Source of the DNA: Cristatella mucedo
Lineage: Eukaryota; Bryozoa; Phylactolaemata; Cristatellidae
Assembly: GCA_009760855.2 (NCBI GenBank)
Contig: WPIO01000005.1
Coordinates: forward strand, 8,280,001-8,344,000
DNA: 64,000 nt
Direction: 5' to 3'
Positions 34,833 to 47,500 of the stretch are shown here, one piece after another; position 1 is the first letter of the stretch; each line of letters starts with the position of its first letter. The position numbers and the translations under genes are program-made. The notes beneath the pieces were generated by a model. That model was not told the origin of the DNA. It did no database searches and saw only the letters and a program-made list of their open reading frames with translations.

Positions 34833-37800
34833 ATGTATCCAGTGGTATACGGTTAAGGAATGGATTTGTCAACCTGCATGATGTTAAAGGTCTGCGACAA
34901 CCAGCAGTTGTTAATCACTAAGCCAAATCTCGAGCAGCAAGCCATCTTCCTTGCACTGCAAGTTCGGAGTCAAAATGCAATTAATAGTAATATACATAGC
35001 AATAAAGCATTTATATCGTACCTTACAAGAACCAAATCTCGTTCTAGCCACCTTGCATAGGCTGGCAGTGATGCCTTTTCGGAAGCAGAAAGATAGTAGC
35101 TCTTTTGCAATACAAACAAGCAAACGTCTCACATTAACTTAATGGAATGTGTCCTCGGTATAAACATCTAGCTGAGTAGGCCTGGTACAGATGTCTCTGC
35201 CCCTGCTATTCATAGTCCCTCCGTGCTTTCGTGTGTAGAAACTTGCATTCTGACCGGCAAGGATGATACCATCGTTGGTTGGCAGAATCAAAAGACCACA
35301 TTAGCTCACTAAGATGACCAGCCCTGCCACAACAGCAAGGGTGTTATGTTCAGTAAGCTCGGGCCAAGAAGTAGCAGTCACCATAATTCCGTAAAGGCAA
35401 TGCATATGACATATCTCTGAAGGAGAACTCGGGCTTACCTGGGATATAGGGGCTCGAGCTGTATTTGGAACATCCTTCCCTTCAGCCCTTTCACCTATGC
35501 TACAACCTGACAAATTGTAAATTTCTCTAGCTTTAGCTAGCCCACCCTTGCCAATTGTCCCAAGGAAGCAGTGAGCAAGACTGCAAATGACTTTAATGGC
35601 TGTTCCTTTTGGATACAATCTTTAATAATACTTAGCTCATTTTACTTGGCAGCAAGAGGAATATGACGATGGAAATCAACTACTTTATTACATGGGGTCA
35701 CCGAAGCGGTTCCAAGCCTCATCTATCTCAAAGCTACACACAATGTGCCTGCAACCAGTTATTTTTGGCTGGTTCCAACACGATAAGCACTCCTAATGGG
35801 GGCCACTCTCCTTAGGAATTCCTGGCCGTGCACCACGAAATAGGAACTACGAGTGTGTTATAGGCAACATCAAGGTTACAAATAACTTCTCTCAGACTAA
35901 TGCTTATGCTGCTTCATATAATTTGAACATTTCTTATGGCCATACTTTCAATGCGTTGATGCCAGTCCCTCGATATCAGGAAGTAAAAAACCTCGATACA
36001 GGAAAATCAACGTTGTTAAAGGATCGTGCCTCCAATAACTAGGCCTCGGGTAATCCAGCAATTGATCAAGACAGGCTAGGTGCAGTGGCATTTGGCAGCT
36101 AGCCACTCGGGGACCAGGCAGACATTACCGAGTCAGACTCCAGAGTCAGGCCCATTACCGGCGACTGCATAGTGGTCTGCTAATGCAGGTGCCCAGGTAG
36201 AAGCAAGAAGAAACCGATCGTTCTCTTCTCTGCCTGCCTGCGCTCGGCATGACTCGTGAACATTATTAAGTCCACGAATAAAGCCGACCAATCTCATCGA
36301 GCAACATTTTGCCCTACTGAATGAATTACATGATGGAAGATGGGGGGACAGATATTTCTTGTACTGCCAGCTGTCCGTTTGAAGATGACCAGCCACCAGG
36401 TTAGATCTATTTGCTACACCAGAGAAGCCAATTTCGGCTACATTATTGATTTTCTAGTCTTAAGGCAGCCCCAAGACTCTGCTAGCTGGATGTAGTACGC
36501 AGCTGTGCCTCTACAGCAGTCGAGATTGGGTATCACAAATGTATAGACCAGCTTTGCAGCAGGTCTAAAGTCGTGCAATATTACATCACTGAAAGTAAGC
36601 AGACTTTACTGTGGAGCTGGTGCACACATCTATCGAAGGTCTTTTTGGCATGGGGCACACTCAGATTGCATGCAGAAACCAGGTGATATATGTTGAGCGG
36701 GACCATTTTCAAGGATAGGCTTTTCAGTTTCTGAGTGTGGGCAGGTGCATTAATGACTCTAGCATGACTCAATCGCCATAGGCCTGGACTTCCAGATGCA
36801 CCAGCTTTCAGGCCATAGCAGAGGACTGCGCTTTGAATCATCACATACACACATACCTTGGCGTACTTTCCTCATCCTCTTCAAGAAGTTTCTCCTTTAA
36901 CATAAATAAAATATCAGCATGAAAAGTTATGATACGGATAACAATAATGACATGCAATATTGCAGCACCCCAAGAGATTAAATGTAATCAACTCAGGGGA
37001 TGTCGTGATGCTAGTCAGTACAGAGTTTCTGGCTTTGGATAGAGGAGTGAAAGCAGTAAAGCACAACAGCCATGAAACAACTATAATGACAGCTGCACGT
37101 AGCAACATGCACAAGAAAAGAATAGGACGCTTCAATTAACAAATTGTGCAGACACAACCAAATACAGACTGAGTTATGAAATAAGGATTAAAGATCTTCT
37201 AAAAAGTCAAGAAAGTACAGATATGCTAAGAAACACAAGCACGGGATAGTACATACATACCAAGAACTGCAAGAACCACAAGAGAGCAGAGAGTGAATGC
37301 TTTGGCCAATGTGGTATATCAGGAAGGGAGTGGAGCATCCAATATGTGCAGTATATGGTCTTGCTTAGTGAAAATCACTTACACTGGAAATGTTAGCGAC
37401 TCAACCTAAACATAACAGTGATATGACATTTGTTTAGCACCCTCAGAGAACTAAATCTCACCACGCACATCGAGGAAGTGGCAACATCTACGGAATGAAA
37501 CAGCAGCTAGGCATGGTCCTGACGACAAATTTAAGGCATCACTTAGTGTGGCAATACAACCAGTTTTAATATTTAAATCCAACATAAAGGTTTTAGTCGA
37601 ATGGCTTGATTGCCCAAGGTACAGTGTGAGGTCACCTGGTGGGAGGGGACATGGTTTGCAGAATCAGCCCTAACAGCGACCTGACAGCTAAGCTTGTGGA
37701 ATCTTCTAGAGAGATGAAATCAAAAGGCTGTTGATTGCCTGCATACAATCGCAATCCGAGGAAGAGACAACAAAGACGGAACAGTGCAGCTGGGCTCCAT

Positions 37801-40696
37801 GTGGCAGTTGTCACTGTGAGCATTTTCCTTTTAGCCGTGACATCAAAAAACTTCTTTGTAGCATCCTGCAGCTGACCATCTGTCCCCAGAACACGAGCAG
37901 AAATACATCAGGTCAGTAGACTGCGACTGTGGCTGCACGATAAGGTTGATGGGTAGGCACTCTTGCTTTAGGCATTTAGGCATGTCTCCAACTTTTGAGC
38001 CAATGCTAGCAGCTACAAGACCGTTGACTCGCGTGCCACAATAAACTAAGGGAAGTACAACTCCCCAAAGAGGTCCCCTACACTTCATGACACACTCGTG
38101 GGTTGGAGTCCTGCAGCAGCGATACTTTTATTATTCATTGCAAGCGATAGTGATAGTCGTTAAAGCTAAGGTGCTTGCCTTTAACGACTATGGTCAAGGT
38201 GAATGTATGTGATGACTTAAGATAGTGGGCTCGAGGCATATTTGAAGCACCTGAAAAGAGATTAAGTTCACATATGGTGATTTATATATGAATTATATTA
38301 CATTTTATTTATTCTGCTGCTACTTACTTAAATGAGGTTGTCAAATAAGTTAACCTTTTGTCGACCACTGCAAACGAGTTGGTAGGCACCAAGGTTCTTC
38401 TGCTACTTTAATGAGGCTATTGACTCAGCCAATCTTTACCCATTTTACATATACATCTAGCTGACTTCAAAGTATAATTAGCAAACAACTTAAAGGAGCA
38501 TCCAAAACAGAAGACAACATATGAAAGCTTAAAACGCGACCACAGTCCAGGCATTAAAACAGCAGCAAAGGACAAATCAACCCTTGGTCAACCACGAACA
38601 TGACTGTGGGCAACATTCTGGCATGATGGGGAGATCATGGTTACATGTAGAAGTGAGGTGGCTGCTACCTGCTACAATGCATCAAAATCACCAGTATAAG
38701 CCATGCATTTGGCTGTGAAAAGCAGCCAGACTCATCTTGCTCGAAAAACAAACAGATTGTTGTACAGCAGGAGCAATGACTGTGGGCATTTGGGTCGGGG
38801 CTCAGCAACAGGGCTGGCCATTGGGTAATGACTGAGTGACCCCAAGAGCCCTAGCTGAGCTCACTGCTTTCCCCTTCCAAATTGAATACTCATGCACGAG
38901 GTGGCCTGTGTAGGCTTCTGTCAGACGTATAGAATGAGCATTCAATACACATTTTAAGCATACAGATCCCATCAAATACCAAAGGCAGCTTTACTTAGCA
39001 AAGATATAATAGATCCTGTTATCAACACACAAAACTAGCAATGAAAAGGTCAGACACACGGAAGCAGCACCCAACTACCAATGCCACCCCATCTTATAAC
39101 AAGAGAATCAAGCCAAGCATCTCTTTAGAACTCACAAAAGAAAATATACTAGCCGATGGGGCATCGTTTGTTCATGCAACTCGAGATTCACTTTCAGGAG
39201 ATACAGAATGCAATGACCAAGCCGGGTCCCCACACCCAACAAGATCACATTTCTGTTAATCAGATTTGGTCAAAGGCAGTGAACAGTTCTGTCCATACAA
39301 AGCTCACATGTTGTGCTCATTTATTTTTTGCTGGCATGAATTAGGATGCCACTTAAGCACACCACCGGCTTCTGCTTGAATCTTTCAGACAGTAGTTACC
39401 CTTCTAATTAGTTTCTCTCTTGCAAAAAGCTGCCTCCTACGCAGACACTGTGGCAGGTATGCTCCATTCTGCTGGGGACAATCATGTCATCGATTTGCAT
39501 ACACAAGACATCTGGTCCCTGTTGGCCCTGGAGCCCATTGCAAATGAGAAATAACAATAACCTTGTCCGTGATCCTCCACTGGCATCAAATCAGTAAGCC
39601 AATTGTAGAGATTTTCTAAGAATAGAATTTGCTCACAGCCATACCTTGGTGCCTCATAACACAACTTTATACTGCCTCCTAGTAAAGCTAAATGATGTGT
39701 TTGTTAGTGACAAACCCATGCCTGTGCCCGAAGAAATAGCTGCGTGGATCATATTTAACACAATAAGATACAGAAAGGCCTTTAAAAGCCAATAAGAGCA
39801 GCAACCAGAGTCAACAACTTATTACAACTATTAAACATACATTTTTACAAACAAGCAGCATGTATCGGCTTCGACGTATGGACAGAACTAGGCCACTAAC
39901 ACAGCGCTCGTAACGGTGCCAGTCCCAGCCTATACCAGTCCCAGACAAATACCGGTGAGCCGCTGGACCAGTGAACCATAGAAAGCAACTTTTACGTTCA
40001 GCACCAATGCACAAAGGCATGCCGACAGCAGCGGAATATGGCAGCAACGAAGAGCGGTTATTACTTAAGATAACAAGTCCATATCCAACGCGTAGACAAG
40101 TCTATTTGACAGTGCCGGAGGGTTACAGGTATCTAGCACAAAAAGATCCTTTACGGTGCCTTGAGGGAGTGAATAAACCCAAGGTCTAGAGCTAAATTCC
40201 TGCCTGGCTCAAAGCTTCGAGCTTACCTAATTGAATATTACACGACGTCGGCTTGTATGCCACCCAACTATAGATGATCACATAACCGGTCACTACCCGC
40301 TACAGTTTAGGGACCGTACAGAATAAATATCTCGGCAGTCATAGTGTGGCTGATTGGGCACGCCTCCATTTCCATATCGTGATAGAAAAGTGAACAAGGC
40401 CCGACACTCAATTCCACCGTCCCGCTTCTAACAGCAGCAGTTCAATAGATGCTAAAGCTTACTTGAGAGATATCTCTTTATAAGTTTTCCACTAGCGGCT
40501 AGGTGCTCAAGCACATGAGTTCGGCAGGACTGCCGTTCTACAAACAACGCCTGGTCGGGCCATCTCAGCCTGGCTTACTCCAGACTAGCGACCTCTTCCC
40601 ATGTCATAGCTTTACCATAAGGTATTTTCAGGGCAGCTTCTACAAGCAAATATCTCAAGTATGAATCGCAGCTCAAAAGCTGAGGGTCGTTCTTTA
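34320..40696 (-). CDS. Unrecognised multi-exon gene, C-terminal ~340 residues, divergent from NUP214
   Basis: Five exons join in phase on the - strand: 40696-40463, 39687-39562, 37879-37636, 35580-35439 and 34592-34320 (stop TGA). The amino acid text is protein-like throughout, for example SYLRYLLVEAALKIPYGKAM, EHLAASGKLIKRYLS, QILFLENLYNWLTDLMPVED, MLTVTTATWSPAALFRLCCL, SLLGLILQTMSPPT, HCFLGTIGKGGLAKAREIYN, GESFTGALIQVLDRETHCHD. It looks like a helical, soluble protein; I find no motif that names a family. The upstream exons toward 41 kb were not resolved. One in-frame TAA (40577-40575) interrupts the first exon. Intron lengths are 775, 1682, 2055 and 846 bp. It lies head-to-head with NUP214, so the two could share a promoter region near 40.9-41.4 kb. 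Confidence 0.6.
34761..34830. repeat. (CA)n microsatellite in an intron of the unrecognised gene
   Basis: About 70 bp of perfect CA dinucleotides. Confidence 0.95.
35439..35580 (-). CDS. Unrecognised gene, exon 4 of those seen
   Basis: Acceptor AAAGTCATTTGCAG, donor ATCCCAG|GTAAGC, phase 2 to 0. It encodes LAHCFLGTIGKGGLAKAREI, NLSGCSIGERAEGKDVP and NTARAPISQ. Confidence 0.62.
36585..36990 (-). mobile_element. LINE-A fragments
   Basis: 36590-36760 parallels 7855-8030 of the main LINE-A copy (AAGCAGACTTTACTGTGGAG, GCATGCAGA), and 36940-36990 resembles its 3' UTR (CAGCACCCCAAGAGATTAAA). Both lie in an intron. Confidence 0.6.
37410..37490 (-). mobile_element. LINE-A 3' tail
   Basis: ATTTGTTTAGCACCCTCAGA and GAACTAAATCTCACC match the reverse-oriented LINE-A terminus. 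Confidence 0.6.
37636..37879 (-). CDS. Unrecognised gene, exon 3 of those seen
   Basis: Acceptor GTTCTGGGGACAG, donor ACCAG|GTGACC, phase 1 to 2. It encodes (D)GQLQDATKKFFDVTAKRK, then SPAALFRLCCLFLGLRLYAG and ISLEDSTSLAVRSLLGLILQ. A TGA in frame just upstream limits the acceptor choice. Confidence 0.62.
38095..38450 (+). mobile_element. SINE-1 nested among SINE-2 fragments
   Basis: 38165-38305 is a SINE-1 (AGGTGCTTGCC, GGGCTCGAGGCATATTTGAA, GCACCTGAAAAGAGATTAAG, GAATTATATTACATT). On both sides are SINE-2 pieces (CATTGCAAGCGATAGTGATA; TGCTACTTTAATGAGGCTAT), so SINE-1 appears to have landed in a SINE-2. Confidence 0.6.
38450..39561. other. Intron of the unrecognised gene, nothing else seen
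   Basis: No repeat family shared with the window and no extra phase-compatible exon was found. Confidence 0.4.
39562..39687 (-). CDS. Unrecognised gene, exon 2 of those seen
   Basis: Acceptor ACATCATTTAG, donor CAAG|GTTATT, phase 1 to 1. It encodes LLGGSIKLCYEAPRYGCEQI followed by LFLENLYNWLTDLMP. Confidence 0.58.
40463..40696 (-). CDS. Unrecognised gene, exon 1 of those seen (contains in-frame TAA)
   Basis: Donor TCAA|GTAAGC at the low end is strong, phase 1. The upstream limit is uncertain (acceptor AGCCTCAG|TA chosen because the frame closes above it). The frame KIPYGKAMTWEEVASLE, stop, ARLRWPDQALFVERQS is continuous except for one TAA; both sides look coding. Confidence 0.5.
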
Positions 40697-40699
40697 CTG

Positions 40700-41470
40700 A
40701 GGCTTGAGTCTACTTTTGGTCATCAAAGTCCCTTCCGTATCAGCCTCATGACGTCTACTCAACTCAGATTCGAAAAATCTTAAAGTCCTAAATATGGTAT
40801 GCGCTATTCTTAAATCTGACAAAATACTTAGTCATTTAGTGGCGAGAGGCAGCTCATAGTCGTCGGCATTCTGCAATCGCGGCATCCTCCGGTGGCTGAA
40901 AGGCACGCTAATAAAGAACAAGATATGACACGGTTAGCGGAAGAATTGCCCAGCCGGAAAAAATCACTGCTAGTATTCTTAAGAATTCAGCGCTACCAAA
41001 CGCTTCCACAGCTATTTGCAAACCACGTCGCCGTTCGATAATGCATTAGCGACGGACTATGAAGGAGGGCAACAAAAAGCCGAATAGCAACTGCAGCGAC
41101 CCAGACCACTACTGAATACAGATCCTATATGCAGGCACGCGCTCGCGGAAAGTGTTACTGCTACCAAAGACGAAGCGCAGACGGCGACAAAATCTCAAGC
41201 AAACCGGTCGTACCGATTCCCACGCAGGTGCACTGCGCCCCGGCATTGCTGGTACCCGCCCAACAGGAAGCGGCAGGCTATCGCATCGTATTGGTATGTG
41301 TTTACAAATACGGCCGTATCTTCAAAGCCGTCTTAAATATGAAGGCCTGAAAGTCTAATAAAAATTAATATCATCTGCCTCTATAATTATGCTTTCAGTC
41401 AAAACAGCGCAATCAGTTTGCACGTAAATATATTTAACGCCTGAATTTGGCAGGAACCGGAATTGGGAAA
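40700..41470. promoter_or_regulatory. Probable divergent promoter interval between the unrecognised gene and NUP214
   Basis: 770 bp between the most upstream - strand exon found and the NUP214 ATG, with scattered CpG. Upstream exons of the - strand gene may also sit here. No TATA box or defined element can be assigned; inferred from gene orientation only. Confidence 0.35.
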
Positions 41471-41530
41471 ATGGCGCGCGATAAAATCGCTACTAGTGAA
41501 CCTCCCGAGGAACGAATTCTTTCGCTTGAG
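41471..41530 (+). CDS. NUP214: NUP214 exon 1 (start codon)
   Basis: Twenty codons starting with MARDKIATSEPPEERILSLE, ending in phase 0 at GAG|GTAGTG. The start was chosen because the reading continues in phase into exon 2 and the Pro-Glu-Glu-Arg motif sits where the family N-terminus has its acidic PER-type segment just before the first propeller strand. Confidence 0.85.
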
Positions 41531-44500
41531 GTAGTGCATTTTTCTACAGTCTTTGCCTCCTGACATTGACAAGTACTTAAAAGTGTTCTTCGGTATCTGG
41601 GGTGCTCTAAATTATCTTGGAGTATTTTCGCTAGTTTCCGCGTATTTAGTCAAGCTTCGTTAGCCGGCCCACATGGGACCTGCAGCCCTAGCCATCGCTT
41701 CTGCCAAGCTGTCCCTGCTAAAGACTCCCCAAGTAAGCAACTATCATGTGTACCGTGGTCTCTCTTTGTATTGGGTTGCAGTTTTTCTGGATGTTAAGTA
41801 CTCTGCACGGAGAGGTGCACGATCGATTACCAGGCGGAGTTCTTTTGGTCCTGGTCGACGCTGGAAACTTAAATACTGCTTCGCACTTGCAGACCTCTTA
41901 CCGCTGTATTATCAGGGAATATTTTTAGTCTAAAGAGCGGAATATAGCATCGGGACAGAAGTTTTGGTGGTTGCTCTCCTGTGTATGCGTAGTGCAGTCG
42001 AAGATTTATTGGGTAGGCGTTGCTTGAAGCTTGTCCAAACGCTGCTGGACATTATGATACGCTTGACCCTCAATGTTTAGCATGGCTCCCTGATCGATTA
42101 AATATGCTATGCGTTTGTTTTTCTGCGGTTACGCCGTCCAGATTTCGTTAAGAAGTTCTTGTTGTAGGAGTTCTATTTCAAACAGATTTGTCGCATTAGA
42201 ATTGGCCCACCTCCTGATAACTGCCGCTTCAGCCAGCTTGTGGCCACCAATGATAAGTATGGTCTGGTGGCTGCTGGGCATGCCAAAGGTAAGCTATTTA
42301 GCTTTAATGTAGTAGATCTTAATAGTGCAATTATAGTTTTTTTGCATGCTCGTTTCCATTGAATCCTCATCATTGGAAACCATTTTATTGCAGTGGTAGC
42401 AGCGTGTCTCCTTTGTTGATATAGGCTACTTACCAGCCCTGCTGCCAGTAGTAGTCCTAGAAGTATATGCCGTTGCTGCAGAATCGCATGCTGTGCAATT
42501 CTACCCAGCTTTTGGAAATATAGTTGTATTCCTGCCGAAAGAGAATAACTGTGCTGATTAATGTTCTTAAGGAGCCATTGAGATAGTGGCTTGTGTGCCT
42601 TTGGACGCTGACACATTTATTCCAAGCCTGATTGTGCCAGATTACTTTCCTGTGACTTCCCATCACAAATTGATTGTTCTCCAGTCTAATGGCTATTTAA
42701 GGGTCAGGCCGCCTCACTGACGTGGCCGTGCCTCTCATTTCTTGGTGGCTTGAGCCTGTCTCACGTGAGCTTACCAGACTTTTCAGTTGCTAGCATTTTC
42801 AGACCCCTCTTCAGATATACGACCTGGCGGTCTCACTGGAATTCTAGTTGTTGCTGGTGCTTAGAGGGTAACCAATGGCTTATCAAGGTTAGTAATTTGA
42901 TTAGTAGTCAATAATGATGATAAGACATTCAGTCGAGCACCCCTAAAAGAAGCAGTTCTCTTTCTAGGCACTTTAACCCAGCTGAAAAGGAATCAAAGTC
43001 AAATGGTCAGTGATTGCATGCACCATTTCAGCATTCACTTGGACGGACCAAATGCTATGAGGAACAAGTCACATTTTTAGCTTCTTAAATTTGTTAAGTC
43101 GGGGGATGTCGGGATATCAGTCATAAGTGATTCAGGCATTTGAAGCATAGGAACCGAAAGCGTGGTTCTAAGCGATTGAGGTACAGGAATTATCTTGCCT
43201 GGGCATATATGGTTGACCGTAGCTTGGGCTTAACAGTGATGTGATGGGGCATTGTTTGAATAACTCGGGGTTCTTACCAGCAGCATGGTCATGGAGCATA
43301 AGCTTCACGATTCGTTCGTGAGCCTTTACCTGAGTGCCTGTGGGCAGAGAAGAACCCCTGCCATAACGATCGGTTGGTGTTTCCCTCTGATTCGAAAGCC
43401 ACATGCCCCGGCTTCAACAACTGACAAGGAGTGCTTCTCTCTTTCCCTCACACATACACAGACATCATCAGACACCTTTCTTGACTATGCCTGTCAGTCT
43501 ACTGTGATTATATCTACGGAAACGAGCGGCACTACACTGACTTGCAGACTAGTGTTAATTCATCGTTTGGTATAGCTGCCAAGTCTATTGACTTTTGGCT
43601 GGATAGCCTGTTTTGAGTGTTTGGTCGCCCATGCCAACGGTTCTCTTTTTGACTTCGACAATGCCAAATAGTGTAGGCTTTGTGTACATGCTTTGTGATT
43701 TAAATCTTAGCAGCCTTTACAGTGCTCATGCTGTTGCTGCTGGATGTGCTGTAGATGCTTTCACCTTATGCTCTCAGGTCTGCTGAGTATGCCATTAACC
43801 CAAACTTTGTGTACAGCTGGAATCTGTCTCTTTTATGCCAACTGTGCGGATAAAGGCGCTCCTGTGTGCTTGCACCACAGCTAGCAAGTACTGATTTCTG
43901 GTGGCCAGCAACATTTTCTTACTCGTATTTTCTTGCAGGAGTTAGGGTCATTAGCATTGCAACTATACTGGAGAATGACATGCATGTTACCGATAAGGTC
44001 AATACCATCATCGACAATGTCGACTACATAGGAGATGTTGTTTTGACGTCAGAACCAGTGCACATCGGTTTCAGTGCTGATGGCCTCATCATGTCTGTGG
44101 CATGTCATTCACTGCAAAATCCTGTTGACTCAAGCAATCCAGTGCCCACAGTTTATTTCTACGATGTCCGTGCATTCTGTCGAAAGGTGAGTGCTCATGT
44201 GCAGAATAATTGCACAGCTAAAACAGTTTCTTTCTACGGTAATAACAGTGTTGACTTGGTTCGTCGTGCTTGCCCAGTTGTACGGCTTTTGCACTGAAGG
44301 CATGCATGGCACACGTTTGCTTCGTGAATTAATTTCTGCGAAGAGCCGTTCTTTATTCAGTCAAACCTGGTCTGTATGCAACCTTGCCCATACATGCCAC
44401 TTTTCACAGTTCCAGCTAAAGCAGCAGTAATTCACCTGTCCTGCATGCCTTTGAGCAATTTAATAATAATAAAATAAGACATTTGTGTGGTGCCCTAAGA

Positions 44501-47500
44501 GAACTAAATCTCTTTCTGTATACTATACGTGCTTGAAAGGAAGTGTGTATATTGTTTAGTGACAGCATGCACAGTGTCAACACCTATAGCACACAAAGGA
44601 CAAATTACAAGGACCAACCAAATGCTCTAATGTAATGTAATGTATCTCTGTCAGTAACTCCATAAAGCCATAGAGACTATGTGGGTGTTACACAGGAGAG
44701 TTTGTATAGCCCACTCACAGCCTAAGCGGCTTTCGGTACGCATTCGGTAGCCAACAGACTTCATCTTACGCAACAAAGACAAAGTGGGAATCATAGCAGA
44801 GTCATGAAAGTAGTTAAGGTAGTAAGTAGAATGGAAGTAGCAGCTCAGGACTGCTGAAAAGGATGATCCATAGTCGGCAGCAGGAGAGTAGTTATCGTTG
44901 CGTAAGAATTGTGGAAGCGAGTTCCACAGTCAAGGACCTGCAGAGCTAAAGCTTCTGTCGCCAACGGTCTTCAAGTGGAAGAATTGAACGGCTAATTTAT
45001 TGTCCACACAGGACCTGAGGGCACGAAGAGGCTGAACTGGTGCAGCAGTTCAGCTAGGTATGTAGGAGCCAAGCCGTGGCGAGCCTTCTGGGTCAACTTA
45101 AGATTCTGAGAGGCAGGTGCGCTTTTAGCTTTATTTTTAATGTCAAGCAGGATGTGTTGTGGCATCACTCAGGAGTGGGTTCCAGGCTTTAGGAGCAAGC
45201 GAGCTGGAGGCACAGTCTCTAAGCGATTTGATGTAAATAAAGCCAAGTAGGTTATTTAGTAATTGGCTTCATATGTAATGGAAAGCAACCATTCAGTGAG
45301 CATGTGATGTATGTGGTCCCCTGTGGATCCATTTTGTGTTTACTGTTCTTTAGAATGTATACTCTCGCCAATGTAATCGCCAAGCACAATATAGGCTTTC
45401 ATTTTATGCAGGGTACCGCAGCTGTACTTGCGGTTTATACCTTATCGGCCTTCCAGCAAGTCAGACTCTCAGCTTCCTAACAGAATGCATTGCTAGCATT
45501 CGCACTTGGATGGCAGCAAGCCTTCTGAAATTGAATGACGACAAAACCAATGTACTAGTTATCTGAAAACCAAGTGTTACTAGAAACTGGATAGCCTAAC
45601 TCATTATCTCGACAAAAATATCCTCCTTTAGCATATGCCCAGAATCTGGATGCACTCTTCTAAAATGAGTTTTCCCGTAGATGAACACATCAGCTTCACA
45701 TTCATGTCTGCCTACTTTTATCTATGTAACATTGCCAAAATTTGGGCTTGCTTGGATAAGGGCTCCACAGCCAAGCTGGTCCATGCATTTGTGACATCCC
45801 GACTAGTTATGTAACTCGCTACATGTAGGTCTTCCTGTCAGTGCAATAAAAACAAACTGCCCTCTTAGTTTGTGTTAGACAGCAGCCATAATTATTTATG
45901 GTGAGCGTCGCATTTGCCTCATTACACCACTGCTCACCAATCTGAATTGGCTGCCTATCAAGCAGAGAATCTACTTAAGGATCCTGTCATTCATCTTTAG
46001 GTCCTTCTATTCTGTTACTCCGGCCAAACTCGGGTGCAAAAAATCCTCGCAGTAGGGTGACCCCTCTCTGGCTGGAAATTCGTTCAGGTAATAGGATACT
46101 TTGTATGCTGCCAGACATACTCTAGTAATGCGAAGCATGTGAAAATATGTATTGAGAACCAAAAAACCAACACGTGCTGTTGGTGTGTGTGCATTTAGTG
46201 TGATGTCGTCCCACCACGGTTCAGTATGACCTCTTATCTGGCCAGGAATCTAGACTGCCAGCTTCTGTGTTGCCTCTTCTGCTGTAGCGCATTCCAGAAA
46301 GCCTGTGTTTTGCTGAAAATGTCGACTACTGGTGCAGGCCGAACACCCGACCTTGACCGGTGATAGATATTGCTTACTAGCCGCTCTACTTGGGTTTTAA
46401 TTGTTTTAATTCTGCGACTGGCTGAGCCACTGCACCAGCACCAAACAATGATTCCTCAGCGAGTACTTTGTTAAAATCTCTGTTGGTCAAGAAAAGTGAT
46501 TTTCGAGGCTTACATACTCCATTTGGGGACCCTATGCATACTTACTGCCTGTCAGGTGTACTTTTTGACGAATCCTTGTTTGATGCTGGTGCAGTGGCTT
46601 AGCCAGCTGCCTGATTGGAAGGCTGTAAAACTACTATGGGGCGATATTGACAGACTGCTGATGCCAGGTGTTCAGTCTAAATCAGTGGCCGACCTTTCAG
46701 CAACAACAGCAATAATAATAATAATAATACATCTTGATATGGCACCCTCAGAGAACTAAATCTCATTAAATCTCTTTGGAATGTGCTGAAGTTTAAAAGA
46801 CAGCAGTAAAGCCGGTAGCTTCTATTCCTGGCCATACATGGGAGGTCGTTGAGAATCGTGGTGGAACGCCGTCACATTAAAAGCTCACACACCAACAGCA
46901 TGTGTTTGTTTTTGGGTTTTTAATAAATATTTTCACCATCTTTGCATACCTTTAGCATGCATGGCGTCTCATGCCTAGCACACCTGTTTACCCGAACGAA
47001 TTTACAGCCACTGCAGTGGCCGCCATACTGCGGGTATTTTGGGCGCGAGAGTACACATAAATGAGCTAGTTTCACTTTAGGCCTCCTGTTTCACCACTCG
47101 AATTACTGACTCTGGTCGATTACTTGTGCCCATACCTGACTTCAAAGCTATCGGAGACCGTGGCTGCAGTTACAATGCTCTTAAGACTTGGAACTCATTG
47201 CCGACTGACATCATTTTAAGTCGTTATGGCAGATTTGGTAAGGTGGTTGTTTTAAAAGACCTCGATTTCCAGGTCACGGGTTCTAATCCTGCTGTGGGCG
47301 ATCCTTTATTGCCACTGCTAGCAGTGGTGATAGCCGTAATGGCTCTTCTGTTGCTATACAAAAGAGGTTGTTTAATAAGCTAGTTTATCACATCATCACC
47401 TGATTTGATGATATTCAAATAGAAGCTGAGAACATACCTGTTCCATGCAGCCTCTGCTCGATCCTAGTGAACGGTCCTTTTATGTGGCTATGCATCACGA

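Noticed and set aside
36133-36396. - strand 87-codon frame between two exons of the unrecognised gene
   Set aside because: Flanking exons join in phase without it, and its edges lack good splice sites.
37880-38088. - strand frame with VAASIGSKVGDMPKCLKQEC upstream of exon 37636-37879
   Set aside because: It has no usable donor and is in a different frame; exon 39562-39687 joins exon 37636-37879 directly in phase.
40860-40915. - strand ATG with MPRLQNADDYELPLATK as first exon of the unrecognised gene
   Set aside because: Stop follows before any GT donor, so it cannot be joined to the next exon.
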